From Clostridium fungisolvens (GTDB lineage Bacteria; Bacillota; Clostridia; Clostridiales; Clostridiaceae), in NCBI RefSeq assembly GCF_014193895.1, contig NZ_BLZR01000001.1:1798001-1862000 (forward strand): 64,000 bases of DNA, read 5' to 3'. Below are positions 1 through 8,818 of the stretch, in pieces. The notes beneath the pieces are model-generated. The model ran no database searches, was not told the origin of the DNA, and saw only the letters and a list, made by a program, of their open reading frames with translations. Positions within the stretch are counted from its first letter, which is position 1, and each line of letters begins with the position of its first letter. Both the position numbers and the translations under genes were made by a program.

Positions 1-122
1 TTATAAATTTAGAAAATGGACCATATATCTATATTGTAGCGAATGGTAAATATATAATAAACTTTAATGATAAAGCAACAACTTTAGACTTTTATGATAA
101 GTTAAAGAAAGTTATTAAGTAA
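1..122 (+). CDS. C-terminal fragment of an unidentified protein (cut by window edge)
   Basis: An open frame enters from the window edge and ends at the TAA at 120-122. About 39 codons are visible; the peptide is rich in Asn, Lys and aromatic residues and ends in a Lys-rich helix-like tail. The start lies outside the window. I do not recognise the family. The 175 bases that follow hold only very short open frames and no gene I can support. Confidence 0.5.
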   Translation, partial: INLENGPYIYIVANGKYIINFNDKATTLDFYDKLKKVIK

Positions 123-297
123 TAAGATAAAAAGCAGTCTATTAAAAATTAGATGTGAGAGATGATATGGCTAATAGTAGATTATGTAGAGTTAAGGAAT
201 CTTTTTAATATGGATAAAGACGTACCATATAAGTTTTATCTAGGGATTGGTACATCTATAAAATAGTAATTCAATAAATACAGAAGGGTATATATAC

Positions 298-801
298 GTG
301 GGCAAAATGACAAAGTTAATAATTTTAAGAGGTAATTCAGGAAGTGGTAAAACTACAACAGCCAAGGCACTGCAAAAGAAATTTGGACATGGCACAATGC
401 TTATTTCACAAGATGTGGTTAGAAGAGAGATGCTATTTGTGAAGGATGGGCCAGATGGAAAAGCAGGTGAGCTACTAAGTGAGCTAGCGCTGTATGGAAA
501 GAAACATTGTAATATTATAATTTTAGAAGGAATTTTAAATTCAAAGTGGTATGAAGGACTTTTTAAAAATTTACTTCATGAATTTAAAGATCAAATCTTT
601 GCATATTACTTCGACATACCTTTTGAAGAAACTCTAAATCGTCACAAACAAAAACCTAATGCTCATGAATTTGGAGAAAAAGATATGAGAAGCTGGTGGA
701 AGGAAAGAGATTTAATAGAGCTTATTCCTGAGGTATGTATAAATAAAGAATTAGACTTAAATGAAGTTGTGGATATGATTTATCAGGATTCTACAAGATA
801 A
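298..801 (+). CDS. P-loop kinase-like protein (AAA/zeta-toxin-type fold)
   Basis: 167 residues. A Walker A motif, GNSGSGKTTT, lies within the first 25 residues after an ILRG strand, the usual layout of small P-loop kinases that phosphorylate nucleosides or other small molecules. A hydrophobic strand ending in LEG (about residues 76-85) may serve as Walker B, and RHKQKP may be part of a lid. The GTG start at 298 is preceded by AGAAGGG at suitable spacing; the in-frame ATG at 307 is the alternative. The substrate cannot be told from sequence. Single-gene unit, with no neighbour suggesting a pathway. Confidence 0.7.
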   Translation: MGKMTKLIILRGNSGSGKTTTAKALQKKFGHGTMLISQDVVRREMLFVKDGPDGKAGELLSELALYGKKHCNIIILEGILNSKWYEGLFKNLLHEFKDQIFAYYFDIPFEETLNRHKQKPNAHEFGEKDMRSWWKERDLIELIPEVCINKELDLNEVVDMIYQDSTR

Positions 802-939
802 AAAATAAAATATGTAATTTGGTACACACTGTCTATTTGAAAATGCTGTGATAAGGATAAACTGAATAAAAAATAGAAAAAAGCAAATATTATTTAGGAA
901 AAGTATTTATAGAATTCAACTACTTAAGAGGACTTAAAA

Positions 940-1392
940 ATGGAGATTAATAAAGGATTAAATGATGATAAGATTCTTGTTGCAGGAGTAATAGGTATTG
1001 CTTCTACTGTTGTCGGAGAAATATGTTCGTGGATTCTTCTTTCTTTTGGAATTGGTACTTATAGCACATATCAAATAAACAGTCTTATTGTTACTTATAA
1101 TAAGCCTTCAATATTAGTAGGATTGTTTTTAAATCTTATAATGGGTGGTATTATTGGGGCGGCTGTTTATCTCACACTTAAAAAGTGGGGACATGACCAT
1201 ATTATTATGGTGAGTCTTGGGTACACATTAGTTGCATGGATGTTTATTGAAATTATTGCCAATGGTGTAGTTGATAAAGATTTAATTGCTACAAGAGTAA
1301 TAGGTGGCTATGTTAATCAATTTATTAGTGCTGTAATACATGCAGTTGCAAAAGGATTAATGTTGAAGTGGTTTATATTTAATAGAAGTTAA
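940..1392 (+). CDS. Small integral membrane protein of unknown function
   Basis: 150 residues with about four hydrophobic segments (approximately 12-35, 57-80, 88-110 and 120-145), so an integral membrane protein. The start follows AAGAGGA. I recognise no catalytic motif. A Rho-independent terminator follows within 40 bases, so the gene ends its own transcription unit. Family unknown to me. Confidence 0.6.
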   Translation: MEINKGLNDDKILVAGVIGIASTVVGEICSWILLSFGIGTYSTYQINSLIVTYNKPSILVGLFLNLIMGGIIGAAVYLTLKKWGHDHIIMVSLGYTLVAWMFIEIIANGVVDKDLIATRVIGGYVNQFISAVIHAVAKGLMLKWFIFNRS

Positions 1393-1430
1393 TATTATCT
1401 TTTACTCATTTTTCATATAAAATGAACTGA

Positions 1431-1455
1431 AGAAGTCCAGTTAGGGCTTCTTTTT
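1431..1455 (+). terminator. Rho-independent terminator after the 940-1392 gene
   Basis: AGAAGTCC pairs with GGGCTTCT (one G-T pair) across a five-base loop and is followed by a run of T. Confidence 0.75.
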
Positions 1456-1585
1456 ATATGGATATAAAATCATCACCATTGTTTAAAAAGCCTAAAATAT
1501 AAATTGAAGAAAGCAAAATGACTTTCATCAAGAATGTAGAATATTATCGATACTATTCTAAAATAAATCCTAATAAAAATAAATA

Positions 1586-1819
1586 TTATCTATTGTCTAA
1601 TTGCTTTTTCTTAAATATAAAAGATAACACCAATGATGCAACAGTTGGTACACCATAGGTAACACTCTTAAACACTAAATTAAGGGAAAATGGAGTTGAA
1701 TATTCAGGATGTTGTAAAAAATTCTGATAGTCAATAAGCGTAGTTGTTAACATAGCAATTATCAGAAAAACAGAGAAACAACTAAAAAGAACTGATGCAG
1801 TTTTATACTTGTTTTTCAT
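1586..1819 (-). CDS. Small two-TM membrane protein, unknown function
   Basis: 77 residues with two hydrophobic segments (about 9-29 and 50-68) and basic ends. The start is well supported by AAGGAGGT eight bases upstream on the minus strand. No motif I can name. It lies downstream of the MFS gene on the same strand, but a long hairpin at 1885-1926 separates them, so it is probably transcribed on its own. Confidence 0.6.
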   Translation of the reverse strand: MKNKYKTASVLFSCFSVFLIIAMLTTTLIDYQNFLQHPEYSTPFSLNLVFKSVTYGVPTVASLVLSFIFKKKQLDNR

Positions 1820-1884
1820 AGAAACTACCTCCTTAAATTAGATGTAATACTTACTTATATTATATCAAAAAAAGACCGTAAACA

Positions 1885-1926
1885 AATAGGGTTTCAGAAC
1901 TTGTTGCTAAGTTCTAAAACCCTATT
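1885..1926 (-). terminator. Long hairpin, probable terminator of the MFS gene
   Basis: AATAGGGTTT and AGAACTT pair with AAGTTCT and AAACCCTATT, giving a stem of about 17 pairs. It lies downstream of the MFS stop codon on the minus strand. The T-run is interrupted, so termination efficiency is uncertain and it may act in both directions. Confidence 0.6.
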
Positions 1927-2021
1927 ATTATATGTTCTTAAAACTATCTTTTATGAAAGTGCTTCTTTGTTATCTAAAATGAGGTATACATTTTCATAAG
2001 TAAAGTAGGTAGTTTACATAT

Positions 2022-3248
2022 TTACATACGTCCCTTATATAAAACTGGTATTGCAGCTGCTATAAGGATCATACCCATAAAAGCAGGTGCGGCATGTCCA
2101 AGTGATACATAGATTTGACCTCCAATAATAGGGCCAATCATTCTTGCTAAAGCCTGAATAGATTGGCTACCTCCTTGAATCCTTCCTTGTTCGCTAGAAT
2201 CCACAGATTTTGATAGCATTCCGTTGAAGGAAGGGCCAAAGATAGAATCACCAAAACCATATATGAACATTCCAACGATTAAAAGAGGATAGAATGAGAA
2301 CAAGGACGATGCTGCAATAAGTCCGTAGCCTATAATCTCCGAAGTCATTCCGAGAATCGCAATCTGTTTATCACTAAGTTTTTTCAAAAGCCTTGGCATT
2401 ATGAGGCCTTGTGAAACAATGTCTTGAAAGCCCATAATTGAAAACATAAGTCCGATTACTGTAGGCTTCCAACTGAAAGTATCCATAGTAAATTGTGAAA
2501 ATACTGCTTGTAAAGATCCATTTGGTATCCAAAGTAAGAACGCTGACACTAGAAGTCTTTTTAAAGTTTTCATAGAAAGTATGCTTGCAAGCTGTGTAAA
2601 TGGATTAAGTCTTACAAGGGTAATCTCTTTAAGTCTATTATTCTTGTCTAGGCTTTCAGGCATAAAGAAGAATCCATAAACAACATTTAGTAAAGTAATA
2701 AGTGCTCCAAAAAACATTGGTACAGAATAACCAAACTTGGCAAGTAGTCCACCTAGAGTTGGACCAATGATGGTGCCGACACCTACAACAGCACTCATCC
2801 ATCCAAAGTATTTAGTTCTCTGTGCTGGAGGAATGATATCTGCAAAATATGCGAAGATAGTGCTTATGCTGCCGCCAGTTATACCTTCAATTATGCGTCC
2901 TAGGAATAGCACCCATAGAGCTCCGCCTATACCAAAAACTAAGTACCCAATTGAGGAACCTAGTAGGCATATCAAGAGTAATGGACGACGGCCGTACTTG
3001 TCGCTCAAAGCTCCAAGTGCTGGAGCTGCAAAAAATACGCAGACTGCATAAACAGAGGTCAGCATAGTAACAACTATAGCTTGTTCACTAGGGCTGCTTG
3101 TATAAGGTTGCACTAAGAATGGCACCACAGGTGCTATGATACTAAAGCCTATTCCGCAAAGAAATACAGATATAAGACCGAATATTAAAGGATGCTTATC
3201 TACTGTTTGCTCTGAATTTTGTTCATTGTATGATTTAAATTTAGACAT
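2022..3248 (-). CDS. MFS drug-efflux transporter, TetA/DHA1-like
   Basis: 408 residues from the chosen start. About twelve hydrophobic segments and the MFS motif A loop GALSDKYGRRP after TM2 mark a DHA1-type proton antiporter that exports drugs across the cytoplasmic membrane; tetracycline and multidrug pumps belong here. The frame is open upstream to 3329, but AGGAGAG sits seven bases before the ATG at 3248, and the upstream part overlaps a palindrome likely to be an operator, so 3248 is preferred. The marR-type gene lies just upstream on the same strand and shares the palindrome, suggesting it represses this pump. The exported substrate is unknown. Confidence 0.85.
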   Translation of the reverse strand: MSKFKSYNEQNSEQTVDKHPLIFGLISVFLCGIGFSIIAPVVPFLVQPYTSSPSEQAIVVTMLTSVYAVCVFFAAPALGALSDKYGRRPLLLICLLGSSIGYLVFGIGGALWVLFLGRIIEGITGGSISTIFAYFADIIPPAQRTKYFGWMSAVVGVGTIIGPTLGGLLAKFGYSVPMFFGALITLLNVVYGFFFMPESLDKNNRLKEITLVRLNPFTQLASILSMKTLKRLLVSAFLLWIPNGSLQAVFSQFTMDTFSWKPTVIGLMFSIMGFQDIVSQGLIMPRLLKKLSDKQIAILGMTSEIIGYGLIAASSLFSFYPLLIVGMFIYGFGDSIFGPSFNGMLSKSVDSSEQGRIQGGSQSIQALARMIGPIIGGQIYVSLGHAAPAFMGMILIAAAIPVLYKGRM

Positions 3249-3311
3249 TTTAATCTCTCCTCTGATGTTGGAATTTTGATTCCTTGGAAACAAACTTATC
3301 ATATCAAGTTT

Positions 3312-3329
3312 TTGTTTCCTTGTCAACAA
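3312..3329. promoter_or_regulatory. Candidate MarR operator upstream of the MFS gene
   Basis: On the minus strand this reads TTGTTGACAAGGAAACAA, an interrupted palindrome with TTGTT and AACAA arms. A matching 18-bp site with the same arms and spacing lies at 3939-3956 before the marR-type gene. The arms are typical of MarR-family operators. Confidence 0.6.
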
Positions 3330-3340
3330 AATTGATATAA

Positions 3341-3375
3341 TAAAAAAATCACTGAAGTAATTTTCTTCAATGATT
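3341..3375 (-). terminator. Terminator of the MarR gene
   Basis: AATCACTGAAG pairs with CTTCAATGATT with one mismatch. On the minus strand it ends in a run of T (3341-3346), just downstream of the marR stop. Confidence 0.75.
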
Positions 3376-3407
3376 CTTTTGCATAGCTGCTTGAGGTTTT
3401 ATTTTAA

Positions 3408-3890
3408 TTATTCAAATTTATCCGACTTAATATCTACACCTTGTTTCTTTATTTCACAATCTAAATGGTTACTATACTTTTCAATGAATCTAAGCATACT
3501 GTCAAATTGATCCTCGGTTACCTGCTCAAATATGGGTTTATCACGATCTTGAAACTCTTTGTGCAGTTCATCATGGACTTTATAGAGTTCTTGCCCTTTT
3601 TTAGTAAGCCTAAAATAGACTTCTTTCTTATTATCAGGCTTCTGATAGCTTTCAATAAGACCCTTTTGAATGAGCTTTTTAGTTAATTTGCTTATGGCGC
3701 CCCTAGTCATATAAAAGGCTTCACCAAGTTTTGTCACATTGGGATCTTCATTTCCTCCGATGTATTCAATGCAGTGTATTTCAGAAGACTTATAACCCTT
3801 AAGAATGTCCTCCATCTTAAGCTTATTAAGCCAAGCCATCTTGTTAAATACTTCTCTGACACCAGTCATGACCTGTTCTTGTTTGTTCAT
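3408..3890 (-). CDS. MarR-family transcriptional regulator
   Basis: 160 residues with the MarR winged-helix layout: an N-terminal helix, then a recognition region around GEAFYMTRGAISKLTKKLIQ and a wing near YQKPDNKKEVYFRLT. MarR proteins bind as dimers to short palindromes and usually release on binding a phenolic or toxic ligand. GGGAGGAC precedes the ATG. Two palindromes lie immediately upstream (3909-3923 and 3939-3956), and the second type recurs before the MFS gene, so autoregulation and control of the pump are inferred. Confidence 0.9.
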   Translation of the reverse strand: MNKQEQVMTGVREVFNKMAWLNKLKMEDILKGYKSSEIHCIEYIGGNEDPNVTKLGEAFYMTRGAISKLTKKLIQKGLIESYQKPDNKKEVYFRLTKKGQELYKVHDELHKEFQDRDKPIFEQVTEDQFDSMLRFIEKYSNHLDCEIKKQGVDIKSDKFE

Positions 3891-3908
3891 TATGTGTCCT
3901 CCCGCCCG

Positions 3909-3956
3909 TTGTTACATTAACAATATTATATTTAAATTTTGTTTCTATTTCAACAA
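3909..3956. promoter_or_regulatory. Two palindromes upstream of marR (candidate operators)
   Basis: TTGTTACATTAACAA at 3909-3923 is a perfect palindrome around a three-base centre. An 18-bp site at 3939-3956 reads TTGTTGAAATAGAAACAA on the minus strand and matches the site before the MFS gene in arms and spacing. Confidence 0.6.
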
Positions 3957-4278
3957 TATTGAAATATTATTTAAAACAGAATTTCTCCGTTCCTCAGTAT
4001 ATACTTCGTAGGAATAAAAAATGTAGGTGGGAAGCTAGATGAACATTTAGGATTATGAATGGTGAACCATATCATAAATGACGTAGACTTTACTTTAAAG
4101 TTGTTATATGTCTTCAGAAGGCTATAATATATCTTCAATCGTTATATAAAATGGTAGATAAATATTAAATTATATTATTTATTTTATTAACCATTTCTAG
4201 AGCATTGAATACAATGGTATATGATGGTTATTGTGTGTAAATTAGGAAATAAATAAGTTATCAAGGCGGTGTATTGTA
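3957..4278. other. Intergenic region upstream of the FHA/kinase operon
   Basis: No gene seen. It holds one copy of the dispersed hairpin element (4051-4092), and the operon promoter should lie in its AT-rich second half. I could not place -35 and -10 boxes with confidence. Confidence 0.5.
4051..4092 (+). repeat. Dispersed hairpin element, copy A
   Basis: Core ATGG-TGAA-CCAT followed by ATCATAAATGACGTAGACTT. The last 21 bases are identical to those in copy C at 17161. It shares the upstream phrase TTAGGATTATGAATGG with copy B. The T-rich tail is weak here. Confidence 0.7.
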
Positions 4279-4878
4279 GTGGAAATGAAAAGATGTGAAA
4301 AAGGTCATTTTTATGATGCAAAGAGGACACCGACATGCCCTTACTGCAGTGGCAGCTCGGATTCTATTAATTTAACAGCTCCTCTTGACTCTGGTACAGG
4401 AGAAATTTCTAAAACTCGTCCATTATCAGAAAGCGGCTCAGAAATATCAAAAACAAGACCACTTGGAGTTAATCAACATAATAATGTAGTACAAGGTGAT
4501 AGGGAAAAGACAGTAGCATTGATGAAGGAAGCAATTGGCGTAGATCCTGTAGTAGGCTGGCTTGTGTGCATAGAAGGTGCTGACAAAGGAAGAGATTATA
4601 GAATACATGGTGAGCGTAATTTTATGGGACGTTCAGAAAAGATGGACATCTGCATTCGTGGAGATGAAACAATTTCAAGAGATACTCATGCAGTTATCAG
4701 TTATGATTCACGAAGAAATACCTTCAGGCTTTACCAAGGGGATGCTAAGGGAATTGTGTATTTAAATGATGAAGAAGTTGTTACGGCTGTGCTTCTAAAG
4801 CCTTATGATACCATAGAGCTAGGAAAGAGTAAGTTATTGTTCATTCCATTCTGTGGGGAGTTATTTAAATGGGAATAA
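4279..4878 (+). CDS. Zinc-ribbon/FHA phosphothreonine-binding protein, first gene of the operon
   Basis: 199 residues, no membrane segment. The N-terminus has a zinc-ribbon-like set (Cys6, His10, Cys20, Cys23). Residues 30-68 form three 13-residue repeats, each with a T-x-P-L motif (Thr33, Thr46, Thr59), and a further TVAL at Thr78. The C-terminal half (about 95-199) is an FHA domain with GRSEKMDICI and ISRDTHAVI, matching the GR and S-x-x-H signatures of phosphothreonine binding. The GTG start is preceded by AAGGCGGT at eight bases. Its 3' end overlaps the next gene by ten bases, so translation is probably coupled. The likely role is a soluble adaptor that is phosphorylated by the operon's kinases and binds phosphorylated partners; this is inference. 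Confidence 0.85.
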   Translation: MEMKRCEKGHFYDAKRTPTCPYCSGSSDSINLTAPLDSGTGEISKTRPLSESGSEISKTRPLGVNQHNNVVQGDREKTVALMKEAIGVDPVVGWLVCIEGADKGRDYRIHGERNFMGRSEKMDICIRGDETISRDTHAVISYDSRRNTFRLYQGDAKGIVYLNDEEVVTAVLLKPYDTIELGKSKLLFIPFCGELFKWE

Positions 4879-6692
4879 GAAAAGTTTTAATAGCCCTTTG
4901 TTTGATACTGATAGCAACTTTATTTACTACCGTTGCCTTAGCTGAAGAGGAAAACTTTCCACAAATAATTAGCATCACCACTGGAGATAAGGGAGAAAAT
5001 TGCTCATTGGTATGGCTTGGAAAAACTGATGAAAATACATTAAGCAACATAAATCCAGAACTTCTTGTAAACAAAGGAAATGGAGAGCAGGTCGCTGTAA
5101 AGCCTGAAGCTGCAAATCCTTGTGGAGTGGATTATGTTGTTTTTTTTGAGAGGTTAAAAAACTATGATATGTTGGATGCAATTGTAACAGATAATAAAAA
5201 GACAGCAACAAGTCCTTCTCATAATGATATTAAGACTTTGATGGACGGATTAAGGTCTTCAGATACCATATCTTTTGTTACCTATAATGAAGAGTTTAAT
5301 AGAAACTTTAACAGCAAAGTGAAATTCAAACCTACAGATATAGGAGTTCTTTTAAAGCAATATTCTAAAGAACCAGTGGCACAGGGTAAAAACTATCTAG
5401 ACATTTTAAATGAACAGGATATTTTTAAAAACAAAAATGATGGCAGTAGAGCTATCTTGGTTGTAAGATTTACGGATTCATCAAAAAGCACACTTACACT
5501 CAGCAATGAAAACTCTTTAAAAAATGCGTTGGTCTTTGAAGGTGGTGTAACTAACCAAGGCTTTGATTCAACAGGTATATTAGAGCAAGGAAGAGGTTAT
5601 TACCTTCTAAATTTCAAATATGACTTAAGTTCTGCTAAATCTGTAATATTAAAGTTTAACGGCAAGAGCAGTAAGGAATTTATGCCACAACCTTCTGAGA
5701 AAAAAATAACTGAGACCAAACCTCAAAAGGAAGTAGAGGTTAAACCACAAACATTCCTCCAAAAAACCATGAATTTTATAAGGAACATAGCCTTCATATT
5801 GATATTTGCAGGTTGCTTACTCCTCATAGCATGTATTTTTTTACTACATCTATTAAAGAAGGGTAGGGGTAAGAGTAATATGATAGGGAAAAATGGGAAG
5901 ATTAGGACGCTTAAATTAGATAGTATGTCTTCAGGGGCTAATATATCTATCGGAAATGCTCAAAATATCGGAAGACGTGAAGAACAACAGGACTCCTTTG
6001 CAATTTCTGATATAAGCAATAAACAGCTATATTCTGAAAAGGGTATTTTCGCAGTGATTGCTGATGGTATGGGAGGACTTGCTAATGGAAGGGTGTCAAG
6101 CAACATTGTTGTTGAGTCACTACTGCGGTATTTTTCTGAGCAGCATTTTATCTCATCTGCCCAAATTGAACTGAGGAACATGATTATAAGTGCCAATGAG
6201 AAACTACTGGATTACTTACACAGCACAGGAAATGGAAGAAGTGGAAGTACGGCTATAGCAGTTATCATAAAAGAGTACGAGTTATACTGGATATCTGTTG
6301 GAGATAGCAGGATATACCTATATCGTGGAAATCGATTATATACTCTTACCAGAGACCATGCTTATGTTACAGAATTACTTCAAAAAGCTATTAAGGGGAA
6401 AATAGATTTTGAAGAAGTATTAACCCATCCTGATAGAAGAGCTCTCACAAGCTATATGGGTGTTGAGCAGTTAACTGATATAGATCAGAACATAAAGGCA
6501 TTTCATCTTCAACCAGGAGATAAAGTTTTACTTTGCAGTGATGGAATATATGGTTCTCTAGATGAAACTGAAATGGCTAAAGTACTGATGAGTGATCCCC
6601 AGACTTCAGCCTTTGAACTTGAACAAAGAGTTTTGGAAAAGGCCTATAAAGGGCAAGACAATTTGACAACAGTGGTAATTGGAATTGAATAG
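4869..6692 (+). CDS. Membrane PP2C protein phosphatase with external sensor-like region
   Basis: 607 residues. A signal peptide or anchor spans 1-25. The outside region, about 26-300, resembles a degenerate von Willebrand A domain (DYVVFF, SDTISFVTYN) without a clear MIDAS. One TM segment lies at 304-328. A cytoplasmic PP2C domain runs from about 360 to the end, with Asp375 in QQDSF, ADGMGG, GDSR, SDGIYG and a final DN, the metal-binding set of active Mg/Mn phosphatases. It should dephosphorylate Ser/Thr proteins at the membrane in response to something sensed outside. The start has GGGGAG upstream and overlaps the preceding FHA gene. Confidence 0.85.
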   Translation: MGIRKVLIALCLILIATLFTTVALAEEENFPQIISITTGDKGENCSLVWLGKTDENTLSNINPELLVNKGNGEQVAVKPEAANPCGVDYVVFFERLKNYDMLDAIVTDNKKTATSPSHNDIKTLMDGLRSSDTISFVTYNEEFNRNFNSKVKFKPTDIGVLLKQYSKEPVAQGKNYLDILNEQDIFKNKNDGSRAILVVRFTDSSKSTLTLSNENSLKNALVFEGGVTNQGFDSTGILEQGRGYYLLNFKYDLSSAKSVILKFNGKSSKEFMPQPSEKKITETKPQKEVEVKPQTFLQKTMNFIRNIAFILIFAGCLLLIACIFLLHLLKKGRGKSNMIGKNGKIRTLKLDSMSSGANISIGNAQNIGRREEQQDSFAISDISNKQLYSEKGIFAVIADGMGGLANGRVSSNIVVESLLRYFSEQHFISSAQIELRNMIISANEKLLDYLHSTGNGRSGSTAIAVIIKEYELYWISVGDSRIYLYRGNRLYTLTRDHAYVTELLQKAIKGKIDFEEVLTHPDRRALTSYMGVEQLTDIDQNIKAFHLQPGDKVLLCSDGIYGSLDETEMAKVLMSDPQTSAFELEQRVLEKAYKGQDNLTTVVIGIE

Positions 6693-6725
6693 CCTACTGA
6701 TATAAAAATACAAGGAGGCAAGTTT

Positions 6726-8066
6726 GTGTTTAAAAAGCTATTTGCAACTTTAATCTGTTTTAGTATAACAATTTTTGTTTTTCTAGGATTTTCTCCTAAT
6801 GTTACAGTTTTTGGGGATACAGCGAGTCCTTCAAAAATTCAAGAGGCTAGAAAAGGCGTAGTTATGGTGTATTGTGACAATGGAAAAGAATCTGGTATGG
6901 GATCAGGATTTGTAGTTGGTAGAACTGGAAGTCCTGCAAAATATGTGGTTACAAATTTCCATGTTATTGAGGGAAATCCACAGAGTATTTATGTAGTCAT
7001 ATCTACTGATGTACTCATAAAGGCAAAACCAATCATAATGAGTCCTACTGGTGATTATGCAGTGCTGGAAATGGAAAAAGAATTACACGATAGAATTCCT
7101 CTTCCAATTCTTAAGAGTGATACAGTTTCAGTTGCTCAAAAGGTATATGCTTTAGGATTTCCTGGAGCAGCAGCAGCAATTGAAGATAAAAATACATGGG
7201 CTCCAGATGATGTAACTGTGTCCAGTGGAATAATAAGTAAGGAAATCACAGTTAATGGAGTAGGTACCTATCAAATTGATGTAAGCATAAACCCAGGTAA
7301 TTCAGGTGGACCACTCATAACAGAAGATGGTGCAGTAATAGGCATAAACCGATTCGGAGCAAAAAATGCAACTAATATCAATGGGGCCATTAAAATTGAT
7401 GAGATTATAGCAAGCCTTAACTCATTGAATGTACCATATGAACTATACAAGGCACCTGAAAACAATTCTAATAATAGTACTGCTACTGTAACTACCCCTT
7501 CTCAACCAGCTAAAGCTGTCACAGAGCCAGAGAAAAAGAGTGTCGGGGTTACAGGTTTTATAAAGGCCAATTGGATTTTAATATTGGCTGGTGCAGTTGT
7601 TTTGATAGTTATCATTGTTGTTGTAATGTTATTAAGCAGAAAGTCAAAGGGAGTAGCATCTAAGGCACAAGGATTTTCTGGGGAGCAGCAGATTTCACCT
7701 CAACCTGTGATTCATAAGTCAACACCTGTATACCAATCAAATCGTAGCTTTGGTATATATGGAGTTTCTGGGTATTATCAAAATAAATCCTTCAGCCTTA
7801 TGAAGGGGAAACTGGTTATTGGTAGAGATTACAATGTGTGCAGCGTAGTATACCCTGCAGATACAGCGGGCATAAGCTCAGTTCACTGTGAAGTAAATTA
7901 TGATGCAGACTCAAACAAATGCGTTCTTGTTGATAGGGGTTCAACCTATGGAACCTTTCTTTCAAATGGGGAGAAGCTTATGAAAGGAAGACCTTACTAT
8001 CTTGGTCCTCATGATAGTTTCTACTTGGCCTCTCCAGCAAATAAATTTGAGATCAGGGAGATTTAG
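6726..8066 (+). CDS. Trypsin-like (HtrA-type) protease-TM-FHA protein
   Basis: 446 residues. An N-terminal signal segment (1-30) leads to a trypsin-like domain with the triad His79 (TNFHV), Asp110 (GDYAVLE) and Ser193 (PGNSGGP). A Ser/Thr/Asn/Pro-rich linker follows, then a TM at about 283-304 and a cytoplasmic FHA domain at 342-446 (IGRDYN, SSVHC). Topology puts the protease outside and the phosphopeptide reader inside. There is no PDZ domain, unlike classical HtrA. GTG start with AAGGAGGC six bases upstream. The FHA domain resembles those of the kinase at 10452 and the RDD protein at 12322 more than the other two FHA domains here. Confidence 0.88.
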   Translation: MFKKLFATLICFSITIFVFLGFSPNVTVFGDTASPSKIQEARKGVVMVYCDNGKESGMGSGFVVGRTGSPAKYVVTNFHVIEGNPQSIYVVISTDVLIKAKPIIMSPTGDYAVLEMEKELHDRIPLPILKSDTVSVAQKVYALGFPGAAAAIEDKNTWAPDDVTVSSGIISKEITVNGVGTYQIDVSINPGNSGGPLITEDGAVIGINRFGAKNATNINGAIKIDEIIASLNSLNVPYELYKAPENNSNNSTATVTTPSQPAKAVTEPEKKSVGVTGFIKANWILILAGAVVLIVIIVVVMLLSRKSKGVASKAQGFSGEQQISPQPVIHKSTPVYQSNRSFGIYGVSGYYQNKSFSLMKGKLVIGRDYNVCSVVYPADTAGISSVHCEVNYDADSNKCVLVDRGSTYGTFLSNGEKLMKGRPYYLGPHDSFYLASPANKFEIREI

Positions 8067-8069
8067 AAT

Positions 8070-8801
8070 ATGATTTTCACAACTTCGTTATCATCAAATA
8101 TTGGCGGAAGAGATAAAAACGATGATTATGCCGGCTATATGTTCAAAGAAGGTAGCTATGGCGCGTGGATAACAGCGGATGGTCTTGGGGGACATGTGGA
8201 TGGAGATGTAGCTTCTAGGATTGCTGTTGAAAGTTCTCTTAAAGCCTTTGAAGAAAACAATTCTCTGGAAATACTCAATATTGAAAATATAATCTCAAAA
8301 GCAAACTTGGATATCATAAATGCTCAAAGTGATCATAAGGCAAGCAATGGCATGAGAACAACCCTTGTTGCTCTTTTTACAGATTCAAAAAAAGTAGTAT
8401 GGGCACATGTAGGTGATACCAGATTATATTATTTCAAAAATGGTTCGTTAAGTGCTAGAACTAAGGATCACAGTGTTTCTCAACTTGCAGTGTCCTCTGG
8501 TGATATATCTGAGGATCAAATCAGATTTCACGAAGACAGAAATAAGCTCCTAAGAGTTTTAGGCACTGGACCAGAGCTTAAGGTTGATGTGCTGAAGCAG
8601 CCCCTTCAGGTTGAAGCTGGAGACGCTTTTTTACTCTGCACTGATGGCTTTTGGGAGTATGTATATGAAGCTGAAATGGAGATAGACTTTTCAAAAGCAG
8701 CATCACCTCAGCAGTGGGTAAGTTTTATGATAGAAAGGCTTTACATGCGTATACCACCAGGAAATGACAATTTTACTGCAGTTGCTGTATTTGTTGAATA
8801 G
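8070..8801 (+). CDS. Soluble PP2C-family protein phosphatase
   Basis: 243 residues, close to a minimal PP2C domain, with no signal or TM segment. Motifs in order: GGRDKNDDY, ADGLGG, TTLVAL, GDTRLY, CTDGFWE and GNDNFTAV, all expected for a metal-dependent Ser/Thr phosphatase. It starts three bases after the protease-FHA stop, with AGGGAG upstream. It is the second phosphatase of the operon and probably resets cytosolic phosphosites made by the two kinases. Confidence 0.9.
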   Translation: MIFTTSLSSNIGGRDKNDDYAGYMFKEGSYGAWITADGLGGHVDGDVASRIAVESSLKAFEENNSLEILNIENIISKANLDIINAQSDHKASNGMRTTLVALFTDSKKVVWAHVGDTRLYYFKNGSLSARTKDHSVSQLAVSSGDISEDQIRFHEDRNKLLRVLGTGPELKVDVLKQPLQVEAGDAFLLCTDGFWEYVYEAEMEIDFSKAASPQQWVSFMIERLYMRIPPGNDNFTAVAVFVE

Positions 8802-8818
8802 TGTAGGAGGTATTAATA

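Noticed and set aside
2737..3051. 104-codon open frame on the + strand
   Set aside because: It is antisense to the MFS transporter, Pro/Ser-rich as shadow frames often are, and lacks an RBS.
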